Shown: in pieces, positions 56,188-64,000 of the stretch
How the letters are laid out: every line of letters begins with the position of its first letter
Position numbering within the stretch: position 1 is the first letter of the stretch
Assembly (NCBI GenBank): GCA_964449895.1
Contig: CAYVBY010000007.1
Span: forward strand, 54,133-118,132
DNA: 64,000 nt
Source of the DNA: Intestinibacter sp964449895
GTDB lineage: Bacteria > Bacillota > Clostridia > Peptostreptococcales > Peptostreptococcaceae
Direction of reading: 5' to 3'
Position numbers and translations under genes: made by a program
The notes under the pieces: model-generated
The model's database searches: none
Told to the model about the DNA's origin: nothing
What the model saw: the letters and a program-made list of their open reading frames with translations, nothing else

Positions 56188-58884
56188 TTAAGCTTTTTCA
56201 ACTTTTACTGCACAAACTTTGTATTCAGGTATTCTTGCATATTTATCTAAAGCAGCATTTGTTAACCAGTTTGCATTTCCATCTGGGAAGTGGAATGGCA
56301 TCCAAGTTTCACCTGGAGATACTTTTGTACCAACACGAGCAGTAGTTTCTATTTGACCACGTCTTGAAGAAACTTTTACTCTATCTCCATCTTTAACGCC
56401 CATTGCTTCAGCATCTTCTATATTCATTTCTATAAATGATTTACCTGATATTTCCATTAATCCTGGAGTCTTACCAGTCATTGCTCTAGTAGTGTAATGA
56501 TATAGTATACGTCCAGTCATTAATATAGTTGGATATTCATCATCTGGTAATTCAGCAGATGGAACATATTCAGCTGGATAGAACCAACCTAATCCTCTAG
56601 TGAATTTACCAACATGCATTATTGGAGTACCTGGATGATCCTTAGTTGGACATGGCCATTGTAATCCACCTTCTGCATCAAGTCTTTCATGGCTTATACC
56701 ACCAAAGCTTGGAGTTAATGAAGCTATTTCATCCATTATTTCAGCAGAAGTTAAGTATGGTTGTGGATATCCCATTCTATTCATTATGTCTGTGAATATA
56801 TCAGTATCTAATCTCATTTCTCCATCTAATTCTACAGCTTTACGTACTCTTTGAACACGTCTTTCTGTATTAGAGAATGTACCTTCTTTTTCAGCATAAC
56901 TTACACCTGGTAATATAACGTCAGCATATTGAGCTGTTTCAGTCATGAATAATTCATTCATTACGAAGAAATCTAAGCTTTCTAATGCTTTTATAACGTG
57001 GTTAGTATCAGGGTCAGTTACTACAGGGTCTTCACCGAAGATATAAAGACCTTTAACGTCTCCTCTTATTGCAGCAGGGAATATATCTGTTGCATGAGTA
57101 CCTGGGTTAGGATTTAATTTAGTTCCCCAAGCTTTTTCAAATTTAGCTAATACTTCTGGGTTAGAAACTTTTTGGTATCCTGGGAAGTCTCCTGGTAAAG
57201 CACCCATATCACAAGCACCTTGTACGTTGTTTTGTCCACGAAGTGGGTTAACACCGCATCCTGGTCTACCTAATTTACCAACTAGCATAGCCATATTTGA
57301 CATTGACATAACACCTTCAGTACCAGTTGAGTGTTCTGTAACTCCTAGACAGTAGATGATTGGAGCCATATCAGCTTTAGCATACATTATAGCAGCTTTT
57401 CTTAAATCATCTGCATCTATATGACAGATTTCAGCAACTTTTTCTGGAGTGTAGTCTTTAACTATTTCTTTTATTTTTTCATAACCTTCAGTACGTTCAT
57501 TGATGAAGTCCATATCTTGAAGTCCTTCTTCTATGATTACATGCATTATACCATTAGCAAATGCAACGTTTGTACCTGGTTTTAATTTTAGATGTATATC
57601 AGCTTGTTTAGCTAAATCTATATCACGAGGGTCAACTACTATAAGTTTGCATCCTCTTTGCACAGCTTGACGTATTTGCATACCCACAACTGGATGTGCT
57701 TCTTCTGGGTTAGATCCAACTAACATTATTAATTCTGGGTTTTTAGTTATGTCTTCTATTGGGTTAGTCATAGCTCCTGAACCTAAAGTCATAGCTAAAC
57801 CAGCAACTGATGCAGAGTGACAAACACGAGCACAGTTATCTACGTTGTTTGTTCCAAATGCACAACGAACTAATTTTTGCATCATGTAGCAGTCTTCGTT
57901 AGGTGAACGAGAGCATGCAAAACCTGCTAATGCATCAGAACCATATTTTCTTTTTATTTCTAAGAATTTTGATGCTACTAAGTCTAAAGCTTCATCCCAA
58001 GTAGCTCTTTCGAATTCTCCTGTTTCTTTATTTTTGATTAAAGGATATTTTATTCTTTCTGGAGAATGAACGAAGTCAAAAGATCCTGAACGTCCTTTAA
58101 CACATAATAAACCTTTATTTGATGCTCCATTTGCAGCTTCAACGTCTACTACTTTATTATCTTTTACAACTAAGTAATATTGACATCCTGTAGCACAGTG
58201 TGGACAAGTAGTTAAAACTTTCTTCTCAACTTGATATGCACGGTAGTCTTTTCTTCTCTTCATTGTAAGAGCACCTGTTGGACATGCTTGAACACAGTTA
58301 CCACAAGATTCACAAGTAGTATCAGTCCAATCTACATTGAAAGGAGTTCCTATAACTGAATCGAAACCTCTTTCCATAGTATTTATTGCTCCACGTCCAA
58401 CTATATGGTTACATGTATTTACGCATCTATGGCATAATATACAAAGATTTGGATTATATGTGAAGAATGGGTTACTATCATCTATTGGTAATTCAGTTTG
58501 TTCACCTTCATAAGAAGTTCTAGATACACCATATTCATAACATAAATCTTGAAGTTTACAATCTCCATTTGATGGACAAGAGAAACAATCAGTTTTATGA
58601 TTTGATAATAACATTTCTAATACATTTCTTCTTGCATTTCTTACTTTTTCACTGTTTGTAGTTACAACAAGTCCTTCAGCAACTTGTGCAGTACATGCAG
58701 TATCCATTTTTGATCTGCCTCTGCTTTCGATTTCTACCATACACATTCTACAAGAACCATCTGGTAATAAATCTTTTATGTAGCAAAGAGTAGGGATTTT
58801 TATTCCAACGCTTTCAGCTGCGTGTAATATACTCGTACCTTTTTCAGCTTCAACTTGGATTCCATCTATAGTTAATTTAACCAT
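56188..58884 (-). CDS. fdhA: NAD-linked formate dehydrogenase catalytic subunit FdhA (Cys form)
   Basis: 898 residues. N-terminal [2Fe-2S] site (Cys34, Cys45, Cys48, Cys64), NuoG-type cluster with His96 (HKTDCFSCPSNGDC), two [4Fe-4S] sites (CILCHRCVNTC, CESCGNCVQAC), then the molybdopterin domain with its own cluster (CPHCATGC and Cys261) and the active-site Cys355 in RVCHSASVAGL where Sec is usual in related enzymes; the codon is TGT. C-terminal MopB domain with HFPDGNANWLTN. Oxidises formate or reduces CO2. GAGGAGG site; last gene of the operon. Confidence 0.95.
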   Translation of the reverse strand: MVKLTIDGIQVEAEKGTSILHAAESVGIKIPTLCYIKDLLPDGSCRMCMVEIESRGRSKMDTACTAQVAEGLVVTTNSEKVRNARRNVLEMLLSNHKTDCFSCPSNGDCKLQDLCYEYGVSRTSYEGEQTELPIDDSNPFFTYNPNLCILCHRCVNTCNHIVGRGAINTMERGFDSVIGTPFNVDWTDTTCESCGNCVQACPTGALTMKRRKDYRAYQVEKKVLTTCPHCATGCQYYLVVKDNKVVDVEAANGASNKGLLCVKGRSGSFDFVHSPERIKYPLIKNKETGEFERATWDEALDLVASKFLEIKRKYGSDALAGFACSRSPNEDCYMMQKLVRCAFGTNNVDNCARVCHSASVAGLAMTLGSGAMTNPIEDITKNPELIMLVGSNPEEAHPVVGMQIRQAVQRGCKLIVVDPRDIDLAKQADIHLKLKPGTNVAFANGIMHVIIEEGLQDMDFINERTEGYEKIKEIVKDYTPEKVAEICHIDADDLRKAAIMYAKADMAPIIYCLGVTEHSTGTEGVMSMSNMAMLVGKLGRPGCGVNPLRGQNNVQGACDMGALPGDFPGYQKVSNPEVLAKFEKAWGTKLNPNPGTHATDIFPAAIRGDVKGLYIFGEDPVVTDPDTNHVIKALESLDFFVMNELFMTETAQYADVILPGVSYAEKEGTFSNTERRVQRVRKAVELDGEMRLDTDIFTDIMNRMGYPQPYLTSAEIMDEIASLTPSFGGISHERLDAEGGLQWPCPTKDHPGTPIMHVGKFTRGLGWFYPAEYVPSAELPDDEYPTILMTGRILYHYTTRAMTGKTPGLMEISGKSFIEMNIEDAEAMGVKDGDRVKVSSRRGQIETTARVGTKVSPGETWMPFHFPDGNANWLTNAALDKYARIPEYKVCAVKVEKA

Positions 58885-58990
58885 ATTATTTCCTCCTCAA
58901 ATTATCTTATTCTTTATTGTCATATCTTTAAATTGTCTATCATTAGTTTTTTATATTATTTTACAATTATTTTCTAAATGATAAATATGC

Positions 58991-60859
58991 TTATTCAACA
59001 TATATAGCATCAAATTTACATCCTTCAACACAAGCACCACATTTAATACATTTAGTTGTATCGATAACATGAGCTTCTTTCTTTTCACCAGTAATAGCAC
59101 CAACTGGACAATTTCTTGCACACTTAGTACATCCTTTACATTTATCTGGATCAATTTTGTAAGATTTTAATGCTGAACATACGTGAGCTCTACATTTACC
59201 TTCAACTATATGTTCTTCATATTCATCTCTGAATAATTCTAATGTACTTATAACTGGAAGTGGAGCACTCTTACCAAGACCACATAAAGACATATTTTTA
59301 ACTGTATTAGCAGTTTCTTCTAATTTTTGTAAGTCTTCTAAAGTACCTTTTCCTTCAGTTATCTTATCTAAGATTTCAAGCATTCTCTTAGTACCTATAC
59401 GGCATGGAGTACATTTACCACAAGATTCTCTTTGAGTGAATCCCATGAAGAAACGAGCAACGTCAACCATACAGCTTGTATCATCCATTACAACAAGTCC
59501 ACCAGAACCCATTATAGCGTTAAGTTTTTTAACTGAGTCGAAGTCTAATGGTAAATCTAAGTGTTCTTCAACTAGACATCCACCAGATGGTCCACCTATT
59601 TGAACTGCTTTGAATGGAGCTCCATCTTTAACTCCTCCACCTATTTCGAAAACGATTTCTCTTAGAGTAGTTCCCATTGGAACTTCTATTAATCCTGTAT
59701 TATTAACACTACCTGTTAAAGCAAATGCTTTTGTACCAGGGCTGCCTTCAGTACCTATTCCTCTGAACCATTCAGAACCTTTAGCTATTATCATAGGAAC
59801 GTTTGCATAAGTTTCAACGTTATTTAATACAGTAGGTCTTTCGAATAAACCTTTTTCAGCTGAACGAGGTGGTTTAACCCTTGGCATACCACGGTTACCT
59901 TCTATAGAAGCTGTTAATGCACTACCTTCACCACAAACGAATGCACCTGCACCTTTATTTATATGTAATTTGAAGTTGAATCCGCTTCCTAATATATTAT
60001 CTCCAAGTAATCCACGATCTTCAGCTTGAGCTATAGCTATTTTTAATCTTTCTACAGCTAGTGGGTATTCAGCACGAACATATATATATCCGTTTTGAGC
60101 GCCTACTAAGTAAGCACCTATTATCATACCTTCTATCATCTTATGAGGGTCACCTTCCATGATACTTCTGTCCATGAATGCCCCTGGGTCACCTTCGTCA
60201 CCATTACATACTACGTATCTTTCAGTAACTGGTTGTTTTGCAACTTCTGCCCATTTTTTACCAGTTGGGAAACCAGCACCACCACGACCTCTTAATCCAG
60301 AATCTAAAATTTCTTTTAGACCTTCTTCTTTAGTCATGTCAAATAATACTTTTTCTAAACCTTCATATCCACCAACTGCTATATATTCTTCTATATGTTC
60401 TGCATCTATATGACCGCAGTTTTCAAGAACTATACGAGTTTGTTTTTCATAGAAAGGTATAGATTCTTGGCTTACATAAGATTGACCATTTTGTTTGTAA
60501 ACTAATCTATCTATTACTCTTTTATTTAGTATTGTTTCATTATAAATTTCTTCGCAATCTTCAGGTTGAACTTTTACATAAAGTATATTTAAAGGTTCAA
60601 TTCTCATTAATGGTCCCATTTCACAGAAACCATGACATCCACTTTTCTTAATTTCTGGATGTGGAACATGTCCTTCAAATTTTACTTCTACATTTTCATT
60701 GTCTCCAACTAATTCTTTCATTTTATCGCATATAACTTGAGATCCACCAGATATACATCCAGTACCTGCACAAATTAATATACGTATAGGAGTTGCGTCT
60801 ATTTTCGCTTTGGCTTCTTTACGAATAGCTTGTAATTGTTCTCTATTTTCTATTCTCAT
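58991..60859 (-). CDS. NuoF-like flavoprotein subunit of formate dehydrogenase
   Basis: 622 residues from ATG overlapping the previous stop as TAATG, 10 nt after AAGGAG. N-terminal thioredoxin-like [2Fe-2S] domain (CAGTGC, GCHGFCEMGP), NADH/FMN core with GRGGAGFPTGKKW and GDEGDPGAFMDR, [4Fe-4S] CGKCTPCRIGT, and a C-terminal two-cluster ferredoxin (CKGCTKCARNC, CIKCGACVEGC). It passes electrons between FdhA and NAD(H). Same design as HymB of hydrogenases. Confidence 0.94.
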   Translation of the reverse strand: MRIENREQLQAIRKEAKAKIDATPIRILICAGTGCISGGSQVICDKMKELVGDNENVEVKFEGHVPHPEIKKSGCHGFCEMGPLMRIEPLNILYVKVQPEDCEEIYNETILNKRVIDRLVYKQNGQSYVSQESIPFYEKQTRIVLENCGHIDAEHIEEYIAVGGYEGLEKVLFDMTKEEGLKEILDSGLRGRGGAGFPTGKKWAEVAKQPVTERYVVCNGDEGDPGAFMDRSIMEGDPHKMIEGMIIGAYLVGAQNGYIYVRAEYPLAVERLKIAIAQAEDRGLLGDNILGSGFNFKLHINKGAGAFVCGEGSALTASIEGNRGMPRVKPPRSAEKGLFERPTVLNNVETYANVPMIIAKGSEWFRGIGTEGSPGTKAFALTGSVNNTGLIEVPMGTTLREIVFEIGGGVKDGAPFKAVQIGGPSGGCLVEEHLDLPLDFDSVKKLNAIMGSGGLVVMDDTSCMVDVARFFMGFTQRESCGKCTPCRIGTKRMLEILDKITEGKGTLEDLQKLEETANTVKNMSLCGLGKSAPLPVISTLELFRDEYEEHIVEGKCRAHVCSALKSYKIDPDKCKGCTKCARNCPVGAITGEKKEAHVIDTTKCIKCGACVEGCKFDAIYVE

Positions 60860-61341
60860 TATTCGCACTCTCCTTTCTTAATTTCTTCTATTACTTCTAC
60901 TGCCTTATCTGGAGTCATTTTAGCATGTACTTTATCATTTACAGTCATAACTGGAGCAAGACCACATGCACCTAAACATGATACTACTTCTACTGTAAAT
61001 AACATGTCATCAGTTGTATGTTTTCCTTTACCTAAACCTAAATGTTTTTCTAATGCTTCCCTTACTGGAACTGATTTACGTACGTGGCACGCTGTACCAT
61101 CACATACTTTAATAACATATTTTCCTTTTGGTTCAAAAGAAAAGTTTTCATAGAATGTTGCCACACTGTACGCTTTAGCTAGTGGTATTCCTAACTTATC
61201 AGCGATATAAGAAAGTAATTCTCCTGGCAAATAACGATATTCCGCTTGCACGTCTTGCATAACCGGAATTAGAGAACTGGGTTTAGCACCATGAAGTTCA
61301 ATAATTTCATCTGTCTTTACATAATAAGACTGCTCTAGCAT
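60859..61341 (-). CDS. NuoE-like [2Fe-2S] subunit of formate dehydrogenase
   Basis: 160 residues with [2Fe-2S] ligands Cys80, Cys85, Cys122 and Cys126 (CDGTACHV, CLGACGLAP). First gene of the operon, GGGAGGGG before the ATG. Partner of the NuoF-like subunit. About 38% of residues seem shared by eye with the divergent hymA product, so the pair probably came from duplication. Confidence 0.93.
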   Translation of the reverse strand: MLEQSYYVKTDEIIELHGAKPSSLIPVMQDVQAEYRYLPGELLSYIADKLGIPLAKAYSVATFYENFSFEPKGKYVIKVCDGTACHVRKSVPVREALEKHLGLGKGKHTTDDMLFTVEVVSCLGACGLAPVMTVNDKVHAKMTPDKAVEVIEEIKKGECE

Positions 61342-62044
61342 ATTTTTCCCCTCCCTATTTGTGTTGGAATATAATAATGTCTTTCTCTAAAAATGTCACA
61401 AATATGTATTTATGTATTTTAAATATATATTTCTTTCGCCATATACATTTTCATATACATCTTAATCTTAATTCAATTTTTAAACAATTTTCCACAACAT
61501 AAAAATAACTTTATGTAAAAAAAATTTTTTGCATAAAGTTATTTTTTTAAGTTCTATTTAATTTTATTTATTTTTATATTTTCGACATTTTTAGACTTTT
61601 TATTACATAAAAATGCAAAGTTCAGCTTTTTGAAGTTTTTTTTAGGTTAACCTTTTCATATTTTAAGTTTACTTTTTTTTATTTGAAGAATAAAGTATTA
61701 TGTATACTTTATACTCAAACCTTAAGCAAACTTAGTTTATTTCAACTTATTATTTGAGTTATTTTTTCATTTTTTGACAAATATATATCAATAATATTTT
61801 AATATTTTTTATTCATTTACTTTCAAAAAGCCACATTCTAGAAATATATATACATATTACACTTTTATCAAAATAATTTCTGTTATTTTAACAACCAAAT
61901 TGCATTTTTTTATAAAAAACATAAAAAATCACATTTATTATATTAAATTCTTAAACTATATTTATATGACTGAAAAATAAACTGATTTTGTACTACACCC
62001 ATATCTTAAATCCATACATAAAAACACATATTATTAGCTATAAA
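61342..62044 (-). other. Long leader between the leader terminator and the FDH operon
   Basis: About 700 nt, very AT-rich, no coding frame with a ribosome site. It holds one hairpin terminator (separate entry), the palindrome AGGTTAACCT (61644-61653) and the inverted repeat TAAAGTAT-N5-ATACTTTA (61691-61711). A second promoter for the operon is probable here but I cannot place it. Confidence 0.5.
61501..61548. terminator. Bidirectional hairpin terminator in the FDH leader
   Basis: AAATAACTTTATG / CATAAAGTTATTT, 13 bp, with an A8/T6 core. The plus side ends with seven T, the minus side with TTATTTTTATG. Confidence 0.6.
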
Positions 62045-62087
62045 TAAAAAAACTGTATTTCCTAATTCGATAACTAGAAAATACAGT
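62045..62087 (-). terminator. Terminator downstream of the second riboswitch
   Basis: ACTGTATTTTCTA / TAGGAAATACAGT, 13 pairs with one G-U, then seven U on the minus strand; about 100 nt after the riboswitch and a likely expression platform. TTAGCC at 62091-62096 (minus GGCTAA) can pair with riboswitch bases at 62208-62213. Confidence 0.8.
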
Positions 62088-62185
62088 CCTTTAGCCATAG
62101 ATAAATTTTCATTTATATAAACCAATACTTTACTTACAAAGATAACTCTATATAAATATTCAAATATCATATTAAAAGTCTCTAT

Positions 62186-62297
62186 AATCCCCTTTTCAAA
62201 TTAGGAAGGCTAACTAGTTTCCCTGCTAACCCAGAAGCTATTACGCTTGGCTCAATATCATAGATCAATTCCTTAGATATTTTCGCTCGGAGAAAAA
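62186..62297 (-). promoter_or_regulatory. Moco-type riboswitch upstream of the formate dehydrogenase operon
   Basis: Second copy: CTCCGAGCGAAAATATC, GAGCCAAG, a GGTTAGC/GTTAGCC arm enclosing AGGGAAACTA, and TTGAAAAGGGG. P3-like stem is AAGC/GCTT, different in sequence from copy one but still paired. Confidence 0.8.
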
Positions 62298-62310
62298 TAC
62301 ACTATATTAA

Positions 62311-62339
62311 ATTATATTTTTATTGTATCACTTTTTTAA
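62311..62339 (-). promoter_or_regulatory. Predicted promoter of the riboswitch/FDH transcript
   Basis: On the minus strand TTAAAA (62339-62334), 17 nt, TATAAT (62316-62311). The expected start is within about 10 nt of the riboswitch. Confidence 0.55.
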
Positions 62340-62948
62340 GAAAAAAAGTATATTATTTTATATTTTTAACCACAATTTTATATTTATCATCGGTAAATTC
62401 TCTATTTTTGAATTTGTTTATTTTTTATCAAAGAATGCCTCTTTACTCTCATTTTCACAAAAATATTTATATTATTCTATTTCATTTTATTTTTTAATAA
62501 TATTTTTAAATATAATTTTTTCTCTATGTAAATTGAGTCCAATAATATTATTTTATGCTTTCTTTTAATTAAACAAATGTTTTATATGTTTTTACTGTAC
62601 TTTGTTTATTTTTTAACTAATACTATATATTGTATTCACAATTCAAAAAAAAACATTTTTTTTGCCTTATTTTGTTAAAAAAGTGCTTCATTTTTATACT
62701 TTTTTCAAAATTTTTATATTATAATAAAAATAGTTATAAATTTCGTCCAAATAAAATTACATTTTTTATATCCAAAATTTCGTTTTCTTTTTTTATTTAG
62801 AAATTTTTAAATTTAGAAAATTTTCATTCTATTCTGATATAAATTATCTAATTGATTCGGACAATATTATTTTATTTTTTTATTTTATTTATTTATCGTT
62901 AATTAATTATTCTTCTGAAAAATACTCAAAACGAAAAGGGGGATTTGT
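62340..62948. other. AT-rich gap upstream of hymA
   Basis: About 600 nt of mostly A and T with many T-runs. No coding frame with a ribosome site and no clear promoter. It must hold the hymA promoter and leader. Confidence 0.5.
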
Positions 62949-63449
62949 ATGTGCGATTTTGTTTCACAAAACCAAAAATTATTTGATGAATTGGATAACC
63001 TAATTAATTCATTAGAAGTAGCTGATGAAAGTGCATTAATATTTGTTCTTAAAGAAGCTCAAGGAATATTCGGTTATCTACCAAAAGAAGTTCAACTTCA
63101 TATAGCTGATAAATTAGGAGTTACTCCTTCTAAAGTATATGGTGTTGTAAGTTTCTACTCTTACTTCTCTACTAATCCAATTGGAGAATACAAGATTAGT
63201 GTCTGTCTAGGAACAGTTTGCTTTGTTAAAGGCTCTGATAAAGTAATGGCTGAATTCGAAAAACAATTAGGAATAAAAGCTGGAGAAACTACTCCAGATC
63301 TTAAATTTACTCTTGAAGGTTTAAGATGTGTTGGTGCTTGTGGTCTAGCTCCTGTTGTAGTTGTAAATGGTAAAGTTTACGGTCAAGCTACTCCAGATGA
63401 TGTTTCAAAAATATTAGACAACTATAGAAATTTAGAATTAAGCTGTTAG
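62949..63449 (+). CDS. hymA: HymA/NuoE-like [2Fe-2S] subunit
   Basis: 166 residues; [2Fe-2S] ligands Cys86, Cys91, Cys127 and Cys131 (CLGTVCFV, CVGACGLAP). AAAGGGGGA before the ATG. Followed after 13 nt by a NuoF-like gene, the order of HymABC/HydABC [FeFe] hydrogenases or a second formate dehydrogenase; the catalytic subunit is beyond the edge. Paralogous to the NuoE-like gene across the gap. Confidence 0.88.
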   Translation: MCDFVSQNQKLFDELDNLINSLEVADESALIFVLKEAQGIFGYLPKEVQLHIADKLGVTPSKVYGVVSFYSYFSTNPIGEYKISVCLGTVCFVKGSDKVMAEFEKQLGIKAGETTPDLKFTLEGLRCVGACGLAPVVVVNGKVYGQATPDDVSKILDNYRNLELSC

Positions 63450-63462
63450 GGGGGAAATATTG

Positions 63463-64000
63463 ATGAAAAAGTTAAATTCAATAGCTGAATTAAAAGCTGC
63501 TGTAAAAGAATATAAACCTGTTCTTGATTTAAGAGAAAATCATACAGACGCTATACCTGATAAAAGAGACATCTTAGTCTGTGGAGGTACTGGATGTACT
63601 TCTTCAGAAAGTTTACAAATAATAGAAAATTTAAAAGCAGAAATCAAAAAAGCTGGTCTTGAAGATCATGCAATGGTTCATTTAACAGGATGCTTCGGAT
63701 TCTGTGCAATGGGTCCTATAGTTAAGGTTTATCCAGACAATGTTTTCTATGTTCATGTTAAACCTGAAGATGCTGCTGAAATAGTTACAAGTCATATAAA
63801 AGATAACGTAGTTGTAGAAAGATTATTATTCGAAGAACCTGCTCTTGATCATAAGAAAGTTCAAAAACATGAAGATATGGCATTCTACAAAAAACAACTT
63901 CGTGTTGCTTTAAGAAACTGCGGTCATATAAATCCTGAAGATATCTCTGAATATATAGCTAATGATGGATACTTAGCTTTAGCTAAATGTTTAGAAGAAA
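63463..64000 (+). CDS. hymB: HymB/NuoF-like subunit, partial (N-terminal 179 residues)
   Basis: The frame opens with ATG after AGGGGGGAAATATTG and runs off the right edge. The visible part is the N-terminal thioredoxin-like [2Fe-2S] domain (CGGTGCTS, TGCFGFCAMGP) and the start of the NuoF core (YKKQLRVALRNCGHINPED). Homologous to the FDH NuoF-like subunit. It would join hymA as the NADH-handling part of a soluble bifurcating enzyme. Confidence 0.88.
   Translation, partial: MKKLNSIAELKAAVKEYKPVLDLRENHTDAIPDKRDILVCGGTGCTSSESLQIIENLKAEIKKAGLEDHAMVHLTGCFGFCAMGPIVKVYPDNVFYVHVKPEDAAEIVTSHIKDNVVVERLLFEEPALDHKKVQKHEDMAFYKKQLRVALRNCGHINPEDISEYIANDGYLALAKCLEE

Noticed and set aside
58951..59154. 67-residue minus-strand frame inside the NuoF-like gene end
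   Set aside because: Shadow of the ferredoxin domain in another frame, Leu/Val-rich and without a ribosome site.
61877..61892. TGTTATTTTAACA as a possible Rex site near the FDH leader
   Set aside because: The arms and spacing do not fit the Clostridial Rex consensus TTGTTAANNNNTTAACAA; probably chance in AT-rich DNA.
62323..62568. 81-residue plus-strand frame upstream of hymA
   Set aside because: Phe/Ile/Tyr-rich product of AT-rich DNA, no ribosome site, and it overlaps the predicted FDH promoter.

Overview
The window is about 28-30% GC by eye, with tight Clostridia-type gene clusters and strong AGGAGG-type ribosome sites. Its neighbourhoods match an anaerobic Firmicute of the Peptostreptococcaceae, that is, Clostridioides difficile or a relative. 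Pointers are the murB-rapZ-yvcK-whiA cluster followed by dnaE-pfkA-pyk, a small pilB-C-A-M-N-O type IV pilus cluster beside engB-lon-clpX-clpP-tig, and HymA/HymB-type hydrogenase subunits. Species cannot be fixed. The formate dehydrogenase carries Cys where many relatives carry selenocysteine. Almost every gene is on the minus strand; only four genes (tam, the GntR regulator, hymA, hymB) are on plus.

Layout. 1-2.0 kb: a partial gene and a SEC-C/coiled-coil/HTH protein. 2.2-7.0 kb: type IV pilus assembly genes. 7.2-15.3 kb: a two-P-loop ATPase, then engB, lon, clpX, clpP, tig and a phosphodiesterase. 15.3-18.9 kb: a fused RNase PH/ITPase and ligA. 19-23.8 kb: single genes (2-hydroxyacid dehydrogenase, carbonic anhydrase, DUF3783, tam, NUDIX, udk). 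24.1-29.5 kb: a nucleoside catabolic operon (udp, nupC, deoB, deoC, DUF1097) facing its probable GntR-type repressor, with shared operator-like motifs inside both predicted promoters. 29.5-33.6 kb: rlmD-like methylase, an unknown membrane protein, and a sodium symporter with a 31-residue MetS-like partner. 34-46 kb: pyk, pfkA, dnaE, whiA, NUDIX, yvcK, rapZ, PHP, murB. 46-50 kb: EF2568-like aminotransferase, formate/nitrite transporter, yedF and selD. 50.3-56 kb: molybdenum cofactor synthesis (mobA, moeA, mobB, moeA-like, moaC, moaA, mog). 56.2-61.3 kb: an NAD-linked formate dehydrogenase operon. 62.9-64 kb: a divergent paralogous NuoE/NuoF pair that runs off the edge.

How it fits together. 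The right third is a formate/molybdenum/selenium block. Two copies of a conserved RNA element, which I read as Moco-type riboswitches, precede moeA and the formate dehydrogenase operon, and each is followed by an intrinsic terminator. Cofactor supply would therefore control both cofactor synthesis and its main consumer. The FDH active site is Cys (TGT). With SelD, YedF and an EF2568-like class V aminotransferase close by and no Sec machinery visible, SelD may feed a labile-selenium molybdenum hydroxylase instead of selenocysteine. That is inference, since the hydroxylase itself is not in the window.

There are no rRNA, tRNA, CRISPR, phage or insertion-sequence features that I can support.
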